This document shows positions 50,019 to 58,725 of a stretch of DNA of 64,000 nt, piece after piece (position 1 is the first letter of the stretch; every line of letters starts with the position of its first letter). The DNA is from a cyanobiont of Ornithocercus magnificus. Its GTDB lineage: Bacteria; Cyanobacteriota; Cyanobacteriia; PCC-6307; Cyanobiaceae. Below the pieces are notes generated by a model. The model was not told the origin of the DNA. It did not search any database and was given only the letters and a program-made list of their open reading frames with translations. The position numbers were made by a program, and so were the translations under genes. The stretch covers positions 1,364,001 through 1,428,000 of the forward strand of contig BIMP01000001.1 in the NCBI GenBank assembly GCA_007996965.1. Direction: 5' to 3'.

Positions 50019-50107
50019 ACCTTGACTGCGGTCAATTGAGCCTAGCGATTGACACCGAGCTATTCGCTAGAGGATGATGAACTTTCGGCATGGAAAACAA
50101 GTGAGCT

Positions 50108-50284
50108 ATGGCCGTTCCCAAGAAAAAAACGTCCAAGAGAAAACGCAACCAGCGTAATGCTATTTGGAGAGGCAAGGCTACTATCGCTGCTCGTCGAGCT
50201 CTCTCAGTCGGCAAGTCTGTTCTTAGCGGTCGCTCTCAAGGTTTTATTTACCCTGTAGATGATACTGAGGAAGCAGAAGGCTGA
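50108..50284 (+). CDS. rpmF: 50S ribosomal protein L32
   Basis: A 58-residue basic protein of the large subunit, with the family start [20 protein letters not shown] and a C-terminal [16 protein letters not shown]. It is the cysteine-free form typical of cyanobacteria. It diverges from ftsH (90 bases) and overlaps the glycerate kinase gene tail to tail by 37 bases. Unlike rpmG it is intact. Confidence 0.93.
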   Translation: MAVPKKKTSKRKRNQRNAIWRGKATIAARRALSVGKSVLSGRSQGFIYPVDDTEEAEG

Positions 50285-51258
50285 CCTACCAAGCCGATTC
50301 TGGGAACGCTTCGGTCGGTTCGAATTTCTGCCACAACGTCAGCAGGAATCTTGTGCAGTGAGGAGCTAGGCATTGCTGTGCGGATCATGCGGATCATGCG
50401 GTCCAGTTCCTCTGATGTCAAAGAGTTCCCTGTTCTCAGATGCATTGACAGTTCCTGCTGACGTTTCCAGACCTCTACAGCTTGATGGTCAAGAGCCCTC
50501 AGTTGCCACAGTCTGTCGAGCCTTTGCCACACAGATTGGTAGAGGACCAGCTCTGAGTGAACCACTTGACGGTAAGCTCGCTCTCTATCAGTTAGTTGTA
50601 TACCTCTTGGTTCTTCATCCATGCATTGTTGTTCCCAGGGGCGGCAACCTAAGAACCAACCCTCAAGAAGCAGAACGCGCGGATTTGCAGTCTGCCACCC
50701 GCTTCGATCGCCATAACCACCGCGGAGGTGTTTGGAAAAGCAGGGTGCTGTGAGAGTTCCCTGGTGTCGCCAACTATCGATTGTCTTAGCTAGAAGATTT
50801 AAATCGTGACTTCCAGGGAGGGCTCTGGGTACATTCCAGGGATTGCCAGCCATTCTGCCTTCCAGAATTTTTGCAGGCCAGTAAAAATCATCTAGAGACA
50901 GTACATAAACAGGCCAGTTAAGTTGTCGCGCAGCTGCCTGAATCCAGTGGCCGAGACTAGTCTTACCACAACCTGGCAGTGCACTTAAACCAAGAAGCCA
51001 CTCCCTGCCAAACACTAAAGCTTTTTCTATCTCGGTAAGTAGCGGTAGTCCAAGTCCCCAGATCCAGTCATCAGCAATACCATTACTCCAATCCCTATAA
51101 GCGAGCCTGCTGCCCCCCCTAATCTGCCAGTGTTGTACCCAAGCTACAGGATCTGGCCAGCCAAGATCTGCGAGCAACAGTCGTAGAGACCAAGGATCAG
51201 GATGACGATCTAAGAGGTGAAGTCCTCTAAGGGGAAGGAAACGCAGCTTGCTATCCAT
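50248..51258 (-). CDS. D-glycerate 3-kinase
   Basis: Phosphorylates glycerate to 3-phosphoglycerate, the last step of photorespiration, returning carbon to the Calvin cycle. A P-loop ([14 protein letters not shown]), [10 protein letters not shown] and [12 protein letters not shown] match the plant/cyanobacterial GLYK family. The ATG at 51258 gives 336 residues; the frame extends to a TTG at 51279. It is the last gene of a minus-strand trio (HAD phosphatase, ycf20, glycerate kinase) with gaps of a few to about 45 bases. The HAD upstream could belong to sugar or phosphoglycolate metabolism. Confidence 0.9.
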   Translation of the reverse strand: MDSKLRFLPLRGLHLLDRHPDPWSLRLLLADLGWPDPVAWVQHWQIRGGSRLAYRDWSNGIADDWIWGLGLPLLTEIEKALVFGREWLLGLSALPGCGKTSLGHWIQAAARQLNWPVYVLSLDDFYWPAKILEGRMAGNPWNVPRALPGSHDLNLLAKTIDSWRHQGTLTAPCFSKHLRGGYGDRSGWQTANPRVLLLEGWFLGCRPWEQQCMDEEPRGIQLTDRERAYRQVVHSELVLYQSVWQRLDRLWQLRALDHQAVEVWKRQQELSMHLRTGNSLTSEELDRMIRMIRTAMPSSSLHKIPADVVAEIRTDRSVPRIGLVGQPSASSVSSTG

Positions 51259-51304
51259 AAGCGTACCGATGACCGACAACCTAACTACCAGTATCTAGCT
51301 AACT

Positions 51305-51634
51305 TCAGGAGCCCAGCTTGTAAGCCTCTAGGACTACAGCGTAGACTGTGCCTATTCTCAGATTATCCAGTAGCACTAAGCTCATAGGCCAAGGGTAAAC
51401 ATGCACACTAGTTCTTAGTCGCACCAATAACTCCACTATCACTACCATTACAAGTACTACTAACGGTCGCTGACCAATCTTCTGCAGATAATAGACAGTG
51501 AGGTTACTGCCCAAGTAAAAGCCAACTAGAAGAGTGATCAGAGCTAGGCTGCGCCGCCTCCAAGTTCCTATCCAAGTCCCAAGGAAATAATGAGTGACAT
51601 GCTGTCGGACTTGTTCAAAGCGGGTGCTCTGCAT
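51305..51634 (-). CDS. ycf20: Ycf20-like membrane protein (DUF565)
   Basis: A 109-residue protein with two to three hydrophobic segments (SLALITLLVGFYLGSNLTVY, PLVVLVMVVIVELLVRL) and a conserved-looking C terminus with LDNLRIGTVYAVVLEAYKLG. It belongs to the Ycf20/DUF565 family shared with plastids; in plants and algae it has been linked to non-photochemical quenching, but the mechanism is unknown. The start lies 3 bases after the HAD gene stop, so translation is probably coupled. Confidence 0.85.
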   Translation of the reverse strand: MQSTRFEQVRQHVTHYFLGTWIGTWRRRSLALITLLVGFYLGSNLTVYYLQKIGQRPLVVLVMVVIVELLVRLRTSVHVYPWPMSLVLLDNLRIGTVYAVVLEAYKLGS

Positions 51635-51637
51635 ATA

Positions 51638-52396
51638 CTACCTTCCAGAAAATTCTAGGAGCAAAAGCTGGAGATAATCAACAGTGACTAGGGACTCTGG
51701 GCAAGCAAAGCCTTTTAGCAAGGTAGCTGGATAGTTAGGCTCACCTAAGCTGCTCAAGACCGCACAGGCTTGGTGATGTTCATGGGTGATCCTGTGGTCC
51801 CAGACAGAAGGGGTAACTAGGCAGGCTAGACCCGCAGCACAGGCTGCTAGAAGGCCAGCATGGGAATCCTCAATAACAATCACTTCATTTGCCGCGCAGC
51901 AGCTACGAGTAAGAGCAAGAGCATATCCTTCAGGACTAGGCTTAGGTCTCCCAACATCTTCTGAGGTAATACAACCGCAGAATGTATCTGGGTCAGGAAA
52001 ATTAGCATCTAGCAGAGCCTTGACAGAGGAAAAAGAGCTACTAGTGACAATCCACTGCTGGATACCTGACGCTTTCAGCTCATGCACCAACCGCCGGACT
52101 CCTTGTCTAAGAGGCACATCACCATTTTTGGCACGGCGTAGGTAGTACTCTTGCTTAGCTAGGCGAACACGGTACAACTGCTCACTATCGAGTTCAGTTC
52201 CTTGCTCGCGTGCAAATGATTGTAAGCGGTGGTATCCTCCAGCAATAAACAGAAGACGCGCGTAGGTATTCTTGTCCCAGTGCCAGCTTAATCCCTCCTT
52301 TGCGAAAGCTTCATTATAAGCTGGGCGGTGACCCTCCATCTCTGAGTCAGCTAGAGTGCCGTCTACATCCCAAAAAACTGCTCTAAGTTCGCACAT
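51638..52396 (-). CDS. HAD-family phosphatase (CbbY-like)
   Basis: A haloacid dehalogenase superfamily hydrolase with motif I FWDVDGTLADSE (catalytic Asp), motif II VTSSSFSSV and motif III/IV GRPKPSPEGY with IVIEDSHAGLLAA. The helical cap between motifs I and II is of the CbbY/phosphoglucomutase type. Sugar-phosphate substrates are likely, with CbbY removing the inhibitor xylulose-1,5-bisphosphate in some bacteria. The ATG at 52396 (or 52402) is chosen over the open frame to 52441. First gene of the trio with ycf20 and glycerate kinase; diverges from recJ. Confidence 0.87.
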   Translation of the reverse strand: MCELRAVFWDVDGTLADSEMEGHRPAYNEAFAKEGLSWHWDKNTYARLLFIAGGYHRLQSFAREQGTELDSEQLYRVRLAKQEYYLRRAKNGDVPLRQGVRRLVHELKASGIQQWIVTSSSFSSVKALLDANFPDPDTFCGCITSEDVGRPKPSPEGYALALTRSCCAANEVIVIEDSHAGLLAACAAGLACLVTPSVWDHRITHEHHQACAVLSSLGEPNYPATLLKGFACPESLVTVDYLQLLLLEFSGR

Positions 52397-52467
52397 GATC
52401 ATGACACTTTGATTTAGACCAACATGAAGCAGTCCAGACAATCACGTAGCCTGCACAACTTTTTTTC

Positions 52468-54363
52468 TTGAAAGCCCTAGAACACAACTGCGCCTGGTAT
52501 CTACCATCGCCATCTGGTTATGATCCTTTGCCAAGACTGCCGCTACCTCTTGCTCTTCGCACAATTCTCTACCGACGTGGCTGGCAAGAGGAAGCAGTTG
52601 AGCAAGAGTTGCTAACATCTACAGCACCCCCACAAGCAATAGATCATTTCCCTAGCCTGAATCAAGTGGTAGAGAGACTAGCAAATGCATGTTATCTAGC
52701 TGAAGAGCTAGCCATCTGCGGTGACTATGATGCTGATGGGATGACCAGTAGTGCTTTGCTCCGAGTAACTCTAGAGTCGCTCGGGGCAAAACCAATAGTA
52801 GCTATCCCTAGCCGGATGGAAAATGGCTATGGTTTAAATACCACGGTAGTTAAGCAGCTACATAAAAGCGGCATTCGTCTTGCTGTAACGGTAGACAACG
52901 GTGTAGCTGCTAACGAGGCACTATCACTTGCACATGCGCTTGGCATAGACATGATTGTTACAGACCACCATGCATTGCCAGAACAGCTCCCTCCGATGTG
53001 GGCATTGATCCATCCAGCGACAACTCCCGCCAATTCTCCTTACAGACCACTCGCTGGTGTTGGTCTTGCCTTTGTACTCGCGTGTTGCTTAGCTGAGCGT
53101 CTTGGACAACCCGAAGCAGTAGCAGCAGCATTAGATCTGTTTTGCATCGGCACAGTTGCTGACATGGCACCACTGACTGGGGCGAATAGATACTGGCTTC
53201 AGAAAGGTTTGGCAGAGCTTCATCACAGTCAAAATCTTGGTCTGGCAGCTCTGCAAAAACTCTGCGGCTTTGGTGAGCGAAAGCTCTATACAGAAGACAT
53301 TGGTTTTCAACTAGCACCGCGGATTAATGCCGTCGGAAGACTTGGAGACCCATCGCTTGTGGTAGATCTGCTTTGTACTAGCGATGAGGGAGAAGCTATA
53401 CGAATAGCCAAAATCTGTGACCGACTTAACCAACATCGGCGTGAGCTTTGTCGTGTCATTGAAGAGGAGGCAATTGCATTACTTGAAGCAGATAATCAGG
53501 GCCTCCCACATTTCTTGATGTTGACCCAGAATCACTGGCACCATGGTGTAATCGGGATCGTTGCTGCACGGCTGTCAGAGCGTTATCAGCTACCGACAGC
53601 ATTGTTAGCCAGTGAAGGCAATGACAGATTACGAGCATCAGTCCGCGCACCAGCAGGATTTACCGTCAATATTGCTCTAAGGTCCTGTAGTGATCTGCTA
53701 GAACGACATGGTGGGCATGCAGCTGCTGGAGGATTTACAGTTAGAGTGGAGCAGCTGTCCCAGCTTCACAGACGCCTCGATACCATTGCGGAAGTCTGGC
53801 TTGCTGGACGGGAAACAGGTTTAGTTCTCAAGCCGGAAGCTCATCTCCAACTCAATGAGGTTAACTGGGAGTTTTTGAGATCGATGGAGCAGCTAGGGCC
53901 TTTCGGACCCGGTCATCCTGTTCCACTATTCTGGTTACGCGGTTGCCACATCTCACGGCAGCGCTGGCTTCGAGGTGGCCACCTTGAGCTTGAGCTAGCA
54001 CAAGGTGGCGTACGTCGGCGAGCGATCGCCTGGCGCTGGCCGAAGAGCAGAATGATTAACGGGGTAATCGACGTAGTTGTTTCACTTACAGTCAGTAACT
54101 GGAGAGGCAAACGAAGTCTGCAATTAGAGATACATGACCTCCGAAGCCATACTTCAGCTCTTGAGTTACACCATGGTGAGAAAGTCTATCACTGCACCCA
54201 CTATGTTGATGATGCTATCGAGATTACAAATGTTAAAGGTGACCGGCTTTTGCTGCAAATCAGCCCTGATGGAATACCAAAGTGTACAGATAGGCGTGCT
54301 TCACACCCCTATGTTCAAGAGCTTATAGACAGGGTAATGATTGGTTTTGGGCTAACTGCTTGA
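52468..54363 (+). CDS. recJ: Single-strand DNA 5'-3' exonuclease RecJ
   Basis: Exonuclease in recombination and mismatch repair. The DHH domain motifs are GDYDADGMTSSALL (about 85-98) and TDHHALPEQ (DHH at 166-168). The DHHA1 domain has GGHAAAGGFTV, with an OB fold at the C terminus. The start is TTG 52468, giving 631 residues; no ATG fits, and TTG starts also occur at tldD and pmbA here. It diverges from the HAD gene across a short promoter region. Confidence 0.92.
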   Translation: MKALEHNCAWYLPSPSGYDPLPRLPLPLALRTILYRRGWQEEAVEQELLTSTAPPQAIDHFPSLNQVVERLANACYLAEELAICGDYDADGMTSSALLRVTLESLGAKPIVAIPSRMENGYGLNTTVVKQLHKSGIRLAVTVDNGVAANEALSLAHALGIDMIVTDHHALPEQLPPMWALIHPATTPANSPYRPLAGVGLAFVLACCLAERLGQPEAVAAALDLFCIGTVADMAPLTGANRYWLQKGLAELHHSQNLGLAALQKLCGFGERKLYTEDIGFQLAPRINAVGRLGDPSLVVDLLCTSDEGEAIRIAKICDRLNQHRRELCRVIEEEAIALLEADNQGLPHFLMLTQNHWHHGVIGIVAARLSERYQLPTALLASEGNDRLRASVRAPAGFTVNIALRSCSDLLERHGGHAAAGGFTVRVEQLSQLHRRLDTIAEVWLAGRETGLVLKPEAHLQLNEVNWEFLRSMEQLGPFGPGHPVPLFWLRGCHISRQRWLRGGHLELELAQGGVRRRAIAWRWPKSRMINGVIDVVVSLTVSNWRGKRSLQLEIHDLRSHTSALELHHGEKVYHCTHYVDDAIEITNVKGDRLLLQISPDGIPKCTDRRASHPYVQELIDRVMIGFGLTA

Positions 54364-55004
54364 TAGATAAATCTCAACGATTAACTCACTCAATTTTTGA
54401 TGTGGCGAGATCTTAACAAGGGCTGGGCTTATTGCCTGCAGACTCCGTTATGATAAAGGTCCTATTAAATCGACTACTTAGTTGCTAAGCAGGTTAGATG
54501 TTGCCTCGAGTATTTTTATTAAAGAGTAGACACCAATTTATGTGACCCTGGTTATATACGGTGCTTGCGGTTAAGCTTAATTGAAATTCTTTCGACATAT
54601 GAAACTGAGATCTCGGCGATTGCATGTAAAAGTTAGAGGATCTCAACAGGTTACTGTCAGAGGTTGAGAGAGTGGCTCAACAATTGTTTTAAATTTTCCT
54701 CATGTTAGTACCTTGGGACCAAACTAAGAATTGATACCTATAGCAGTTAACTTTGGCGGCGTCTAGTAGATTTGGGCCTGATGCTGCTATCCTAATTATT
54801 TAGTGTGAAGATTATCATCCTACTAGTCTAGTATAACTACTAAGCTAAAGAATAAGAATGCAGATGGTGACAGTGATGTTAAGCTAATAATTAAATCAAG
54901 CTGCACGTTAATCAACGTACTCGCGTAATGTAGTTCTTGTAGTGCATGCCTGAAGGGCTCTCTACACTAATTGACTTATGAGCCGTTCCCCATCAGGGCT
55001 TCTT
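54364..55004. other. Gene-free spacer between recJ and psb30
   Basis: About 640 bases between two 3' ends. AT-rich, with scattered weak palindromes. No recognisable gene or RNA on either strand. Because no promoter is needed here, this is a good candidate for an eroded gene. Confidence 0.45.
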
Positions 55005-55112
55005 TTAAAGGGCACCACGGCGGTAGAAGAGGATAAAGATGACAGCAGGGCCAGCGACAGTGATTAGTGCAAGCGCTGTGAAATTAGCGATTAGGTGGAA
55101 ATCAAAACCCAT
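55005..55112 (-). CDS. psb30: Photosystem II reaction centre protein Psb30 (Ycf12)
   Basis: A 35-residue single-helix subunit at the periphery of photosystem II, near PsbE/F. The protein begins [20 protein letters not shown], runs through [12 protein letters not shown] and ends RRGAL, the Psb30/Ycf12 pattern. Too short for standard ORF cut-offs. A TATACT -10-like box lies about 25 bases upstream. It stands alone between two gene-free spacers. Confidence 0.92.
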   Translation of the reverse strand: MGFDFHLIANFTALALITVAGPAVIFILFYRRGAL

Positions 55113-55136
55113 GGTTGAAAGACAGTTCCAGAGCTG

Positions 55137-55142
55137 AGTATA
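55137..55142 (-). promoter_or_regulatory. Candidate -10 box for psb30
   Basis: TATACT on the minus strand ends about 25 bases before the psb30 ATG; the upstream AT-rich block offers no clear -35. Predicted by eye only. Confidence 0.35.
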
Positions 55143-55548
55143 GACTATACCCTGTCTGGGCTATCGGTCCGGCAACTTTGTATGTTTAGAAGCCAGCCTA
55201 CTGCCTTACGCAATGGCGGTGGCAGTGGTGACTTGCCCTAAACTCTATATTAAGTTATCGACATTAAGGACTAGTAACTTGAGGTTACTGTGTTACCTCT
55301 ATTGCAATATAGTATACTCAGATCAGACATTGTCGAATATGGTCTATGTAACTCTGATGAGGAAAACCATGGTGCAATTGTTCATGAACCCACTTAAGTT
55401 AACAGAATTTGTCAATACCTCCAGATGTTGCAACGCTAACGGTTTGTCGCTGCCTCTAAAAACGGGAAGAGCTGAAAGAAGTGTACAATAGCACTTATCT
55501 CACCTAATGTGCTTGGGCTCAATGTATGCAGAACGGCATCTTTAGAAA
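55143..55548. other. Gene-free spacer upstream of the GDT1 pair
   Basis: About 400 bases holding promoters for psb30 (minus) and the transporter pair (plus). A 92-codon frame at 55213 is Cys/Leu-rich by chance and not called. Confidence 0.4.
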
Positions 55549-55923
55549 GTGACTGACATGGATACTGGTAAGACACTAACCCCTGCGCAGATCGATGAGG
55601 TTCGAACAAAGACAGACCTAACACCAGCCTTTGGCTCTGTGCTGGCGAGCGCCTTCACAACGGTTTTTTTAGCAGAGCTTGGTGATAAAACCCAGCTAGC
55701 AACTTTGTTGCTGGCTGCTCAATCTAATCAACCTTTGCTAGTTTTTTCCGGAGCTGCTATAGCGCTGGTTTGCTCAAGCCTAGTAGGAGTCTTATTGGGC
55801 CGATGGTTTGCTGCTCTGCTGGCTCCAGAGCGCCTCAAACAGATGGCTGGGATACTGATGGTAAGCCTCGGTCTTTGGCTTGGCCTTCAAGCCCTGCAGT
55901 CATTTGTGGGTCATCACGCCTGA
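55549..55923 (+). CDS. Half-size GDT1/UPF0016 cation transporter, first of pair
   Basis: A 124-residue membrane protein with three helices and the family's signature AELGDKTQLATLLLA in the first helix pair. The UPF0016/GDT1 family exports Mn2+ (and moves Ca2+) in cyanobacteria, plastids and Golgi; full-size members carry two such repeats in one chain. Here each half is its own gene, so this protein probably pairs with its neighbour 33 bases downstream. The start is GTG 55549 or ATG 55558. Confidence 0.88.
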   Translation: MTDMDTGKTLTPAQIDEVRTKTDLTPAFGSVLASAFTTVFLAELGDKTQLATLLLAAQSNQPLLVFSGAAIALVCSSLVGVLLGRWFAALLAPERLKQMAGILMVSLGLWLGLQALQSFVGHHA

Positions 55924-55956
55924 ATATAGAAACAGCTTAAAGTTGTCGGCAAGTCT

Positions 55957-56289
55957 GTGGACCTACCACTCTTTTTATCAACATTCACAACCGTCTTCCT
56001 AGCAGAACTAGGCGACAAGACACAGCTAGCTACTATTGCACTCTCGGGTACCTCTAGCCGACCGCTTGCTGTCTTTCTCGGATCAGCCCTGGCCTTAGTG
56101 TTTGCTAGCTTTATGGGAAGTATTGCCGGCGGGTCTATAGCAGCGCTAATATCCCAGGATCTGCTGCAACTTGTGGCAGCAGTTGGATTCTTAATCATTG
56201 GTACACGTTTGCTAATACCAACAGCTGTTGGTGCTGCAAGCTTGAAAACACCTTGCATTCATGACCCCAATGCAACCATCCAGGAGTAA
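55957..56289 (+). CDS. Half-size GDT1/UPF0016 cation transporter, second of pair
   Basis: A 110-residue membrane protein with the repeat of the family motif, AELGDKTQLATIALS, then SALALVFASFMGSIAGGSIA and VAAVGFLIIGTRLL. It starts with GTG 55957, right at the first helix. It likely forms a heterodimer with the preceding half-transporter in the thylakoid or plasma membrane to remove excess Mn2+, which matters for building the oxygen-evolving complex. Confidence 0.88.
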   Translation: MDLPLFLSTFTTVFLAELGDKTQLATIALSGTSSRPLAVFLGSALALVFASFMGSIAGGSIAALISQDLLQLVAAVGFLIIGTRLLIPTAVGAASLKTPCIHDPNATIQE

Positions 56290-56355
56290 TTTCGCGGTTG
56301 GTCTCTAGGGTTGATGTCAATACGGCCTGAAGGGCCGGTTCCATTGTTCCGTCCG

Positions 56356-58725
56356 ATGAAGTTCACGGTTGCCGATCTTCTCGACCAACTGCACACCTCC
56401 GAAGGACGGGAGGTCGCAAGGCTCGAGAAAGCTTTCAAGTTCACCAGCAAAGCCGACCGCCACACATTGGAGATGGCTTTAACCGCACTTCAACGGCTAG
56501 GCATCTTAAATGTAAATGCAGAGAGTGGTCTGCTGACTCGTCAGCAGAATGATGGGCTAATTGAGGCATGTTTACGTTGCAGTAGCAAGGGCTTCTGCTT
56601 TGCTATCCGCGAGGATGGGGGTGAAGACATCTACATACGCGACCATCAGCTAAACCACGCTTGGAACGGCGATCGGGTCCTGGTACGTATTACTTGGGAA
56701 GGTAGTGGTCGACGCTCTCCTGAGGGAAGCATACAGTGTATTCTAGAGCGTACTACTACTAGTCTTTTAGCCTTAGTTAAACAGCAAGGCAACCATTTGA
56801 TTGCCTCGCCGCTTGATGATCGTCTGCTCGCAGCAATTCACCTGCCTAGCTTCGATATCGGCTGTCTAGCTGATGGTGAAATAGAGCATTTAGCAGAAGT
56901 TGCAATAGATTGTTTTCCAATTGGTCAATACCCTGCAAAAGGTCATGTAGTCAGGATGTTGCCCACTGATGGAGGAATTGAGGCTGACCGGGAGCTACTT
57001 CTAACAAAAGCGCACCTCCAGAACCGCTCCGCTACCCCACGTAGCACACTAAAGACGCCACCAACCAAGCGGCGCCAAGATCTCACATGCCAGCCAGCTC
57101 TTTTGCTTCGTAGCTGGTTGAGTCAAGGAGCGCCAACGTTACCTGCCATACATGCATTACCACACAATGGTGGCATTCGTCTCTGGCTTCATGCTCCTGC
57201 AGTAGCAGAGCGTATAAATCCTGGGAATAGTCTTGACCTCTGGCTTCGTGAACGTGCCGAATCACTTTGCTTAGGCCAGGTTTGGCAGCCCATGCTTAAC
57301 TTGCCACTGAGTAAGGCTTGCGAATTTCGAGTTGGAGAAACGCAAGATGCTGTAAGCATCTGCATGGATATAGGGGTTGAAGGTGAAATCCATAATTGGA
57401 GCTTTCAGCTCAGCAAGATTTGCCCAGTTTCCACTGTGGATTCCTCAGCGCTTAGAGCACTTGCCAGTCGCAAGCCCCGCTCCCGCACTATCCCTGCTGC
57501 ACTAAAATCATTGAAGGATCAGCTCGGCCAGATAGAAAGCCTAATTTCTGCTGCCCGCTTACTACACGTAGCTGAGCAGCGAAGTGGCTCTATTGAGCTG
57601 GACCTACCAATACCCTCTCTGAAGGATTTGGGTGACCTCATAGCTGTTGAACCTGACAGATCCATGGATAGCTGGTTCGAGCCACTTAATGAGAGTGAAC
57701 CTCAGTCAATTCTGTCCAGATTTATCCGGGCTGCTGATCGTTGTTGGACTGAGCAAATGTCCTCTCTTCATCTTCCTGGCTTATCACTAGATAATTGCAT
57801 GCCTGATCCATGTCAACTCAATGATGTTGCCAAGGCAGCCATTGCTCTTGAACTACCGCTGCACTTAGATGAAGAAAATGGATTACCTTCAGTAGCTGAG
57901 CTAGCTGCTGTGTTTGCTGAGTCCCCAGTACGCCGTGTTCTTGATCTTCAGCTGTGTCAGTCTCTGCCAGAATTAACACTGCGGATTTACAGTCAGGGTC
58001 GCGAGTGTTTGGAAGAGCCAAGAGATATAGCAGTGGATGCAGCACAAAAGGGTAGCGATGAAGTGTCCCAAACTAAGCCAAAGGACTGGCCACGTACGCC
58101 TTGGTGCTGTCCGACACTTCACTACGCTGACCTAGTTAATCAGCAGGTCATTACTACATTGTTAAACGATGGCAAAGATCGTCCAACAGTAAGACATAAA
58201 AATCGGGTAAATCTCGGTGAGAAAGGAGTCTCAGAGCAGGTGTCTTGGCCGCTATTTAGTGCTAGCCAGGCACAAAAGCTCCATGCCTTCTTGCAGGAGC
58301 GACTAGTCCAGCGTTTGAACTTGCGCCGACGTCAGGCACGTGAACTGCGAAACGACCTAGTGGCCATGTTTCAGGCACGCGCTGCAGAGCCCCTTATTGG
58401 CCAGAGTCTCACAGGTGTTATCAGCGGCGTACAAAGCTACGGATTCTTCGTGGAAGTACCACCATCCATGGTCGAGGGACTCGTGCACGTTAGTGCACTA
58501 AGCGATGATTGGTATGAATACCGTTCCCGACAGAATCGTCTTGTTGGTAGAAAAAACCGCAGGATCTATAAGCTTGGGGACAATGTCACGGTGATCATCA
58601 CCAAAGTGGACTCACTACGGAATCAGATCGATATGGAGATCGTTGTCGATGAGACTTGCAAGAGTGATGGAGAAGAAGCTGACAGCAGGAAACCATTGCC
58701 CGTTGCTGTGAGTGAAGAAGTATGA
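56356..58725 (+). CDS. zam: RNase R-like protein Zam (RNB fold, catalytic residues apparently lost)
   Basis: A 789-residue protein laid out like RNase R. It has a winged-helix start (MKFTVADLLDQLHTSEG), cold-shock domains (GFCFAIREDGGEDIYIRDHQ), an RNB-like core (LWLHAPAVAERINPGNSLDL) and an S1 domain (GVISGVQSYGFFVEVP, GLVHVSAL). In active enzymes an Asp-rich block (DxDDA) lies just before the LWVHIAD-like strand; here that place reads IHALPHNGG, and the later SPIRRYADL reads CPTLHYADL. The Zam label is from memory of cyanobacterial annotation (acetazolamide resistance locus). ubiX overlaps its stop by 4 bases. Confidence 0.83.
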   Translation: MKFTVADLLDQLHTSEGREVARLEKAFKFTSKADRHTLEMALTALQRLGILNVNAESGLLTRQQNDGLIEACLRCSSKGFCFAIREDGGEDIYIRDHQLNHAWNGDRVLVRITWEGSGRRSPEGSIQCILERTTTSLLALVKQQGNHLIASPLDDRLLAAIHLPSFDIGCLADGEIEHLAEVAIDCFPIGQYPAKGHVVRMLPTDGGIEADRELLLTKAHLQNRSATPRSTLKTPPTKRRQDLTCQPALLLRSWLSQGAPTLPAIHALPHNGGIRLWLHAPAVAERINPGNSLDLWLRERAESLCLGQVWQPMLNLPLSKACEFRVGETQDAVSICMDIGVEGEIHNWSFQLSKICPVSTVDSSALRALASRKPRSRTIPAALKSLKDQLGQIESLISAARLLHVAEQRSGSIELDLPIPSLKDLGDLIAVEPDRSMDSWFEPLNESEPQSILSRFIRAADRCWTEQMSSLHLPGLSLDNCMPDPCQLNDVAKAAIALELPLHLDEENGLPSVAELAAVFAESPVRRVLDLQLCQSLPELTLRIYSQGRECLEEPRDIAVDAAQKGSDEVSQTKPKDWPRTPWCCPTLHYADLVNQQVITTLLNDGKDRPTVRHKNRVNLGEKGVSEQVSWPLFSASQAQKLHAFLQERLVQRLNLRRRQARELRNDLVAMFQARAAEPLIGQSLTGVISGVQSYGFFVEVPPSMVEGLVHVSALSDDWYEYRSRQNRLVGRKNRRIYKLGDNVTVIITKVDSLRNQIDMEIVVDETCKSDGEEADSRKPLPVAVSEEV

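Noticed and set aside
55213-55491. 92-codon frame upstream of the GDT1 pair
   Set aside because: Cys/Leu-rich with no domain, in an AT-rich spacer; probably chance.
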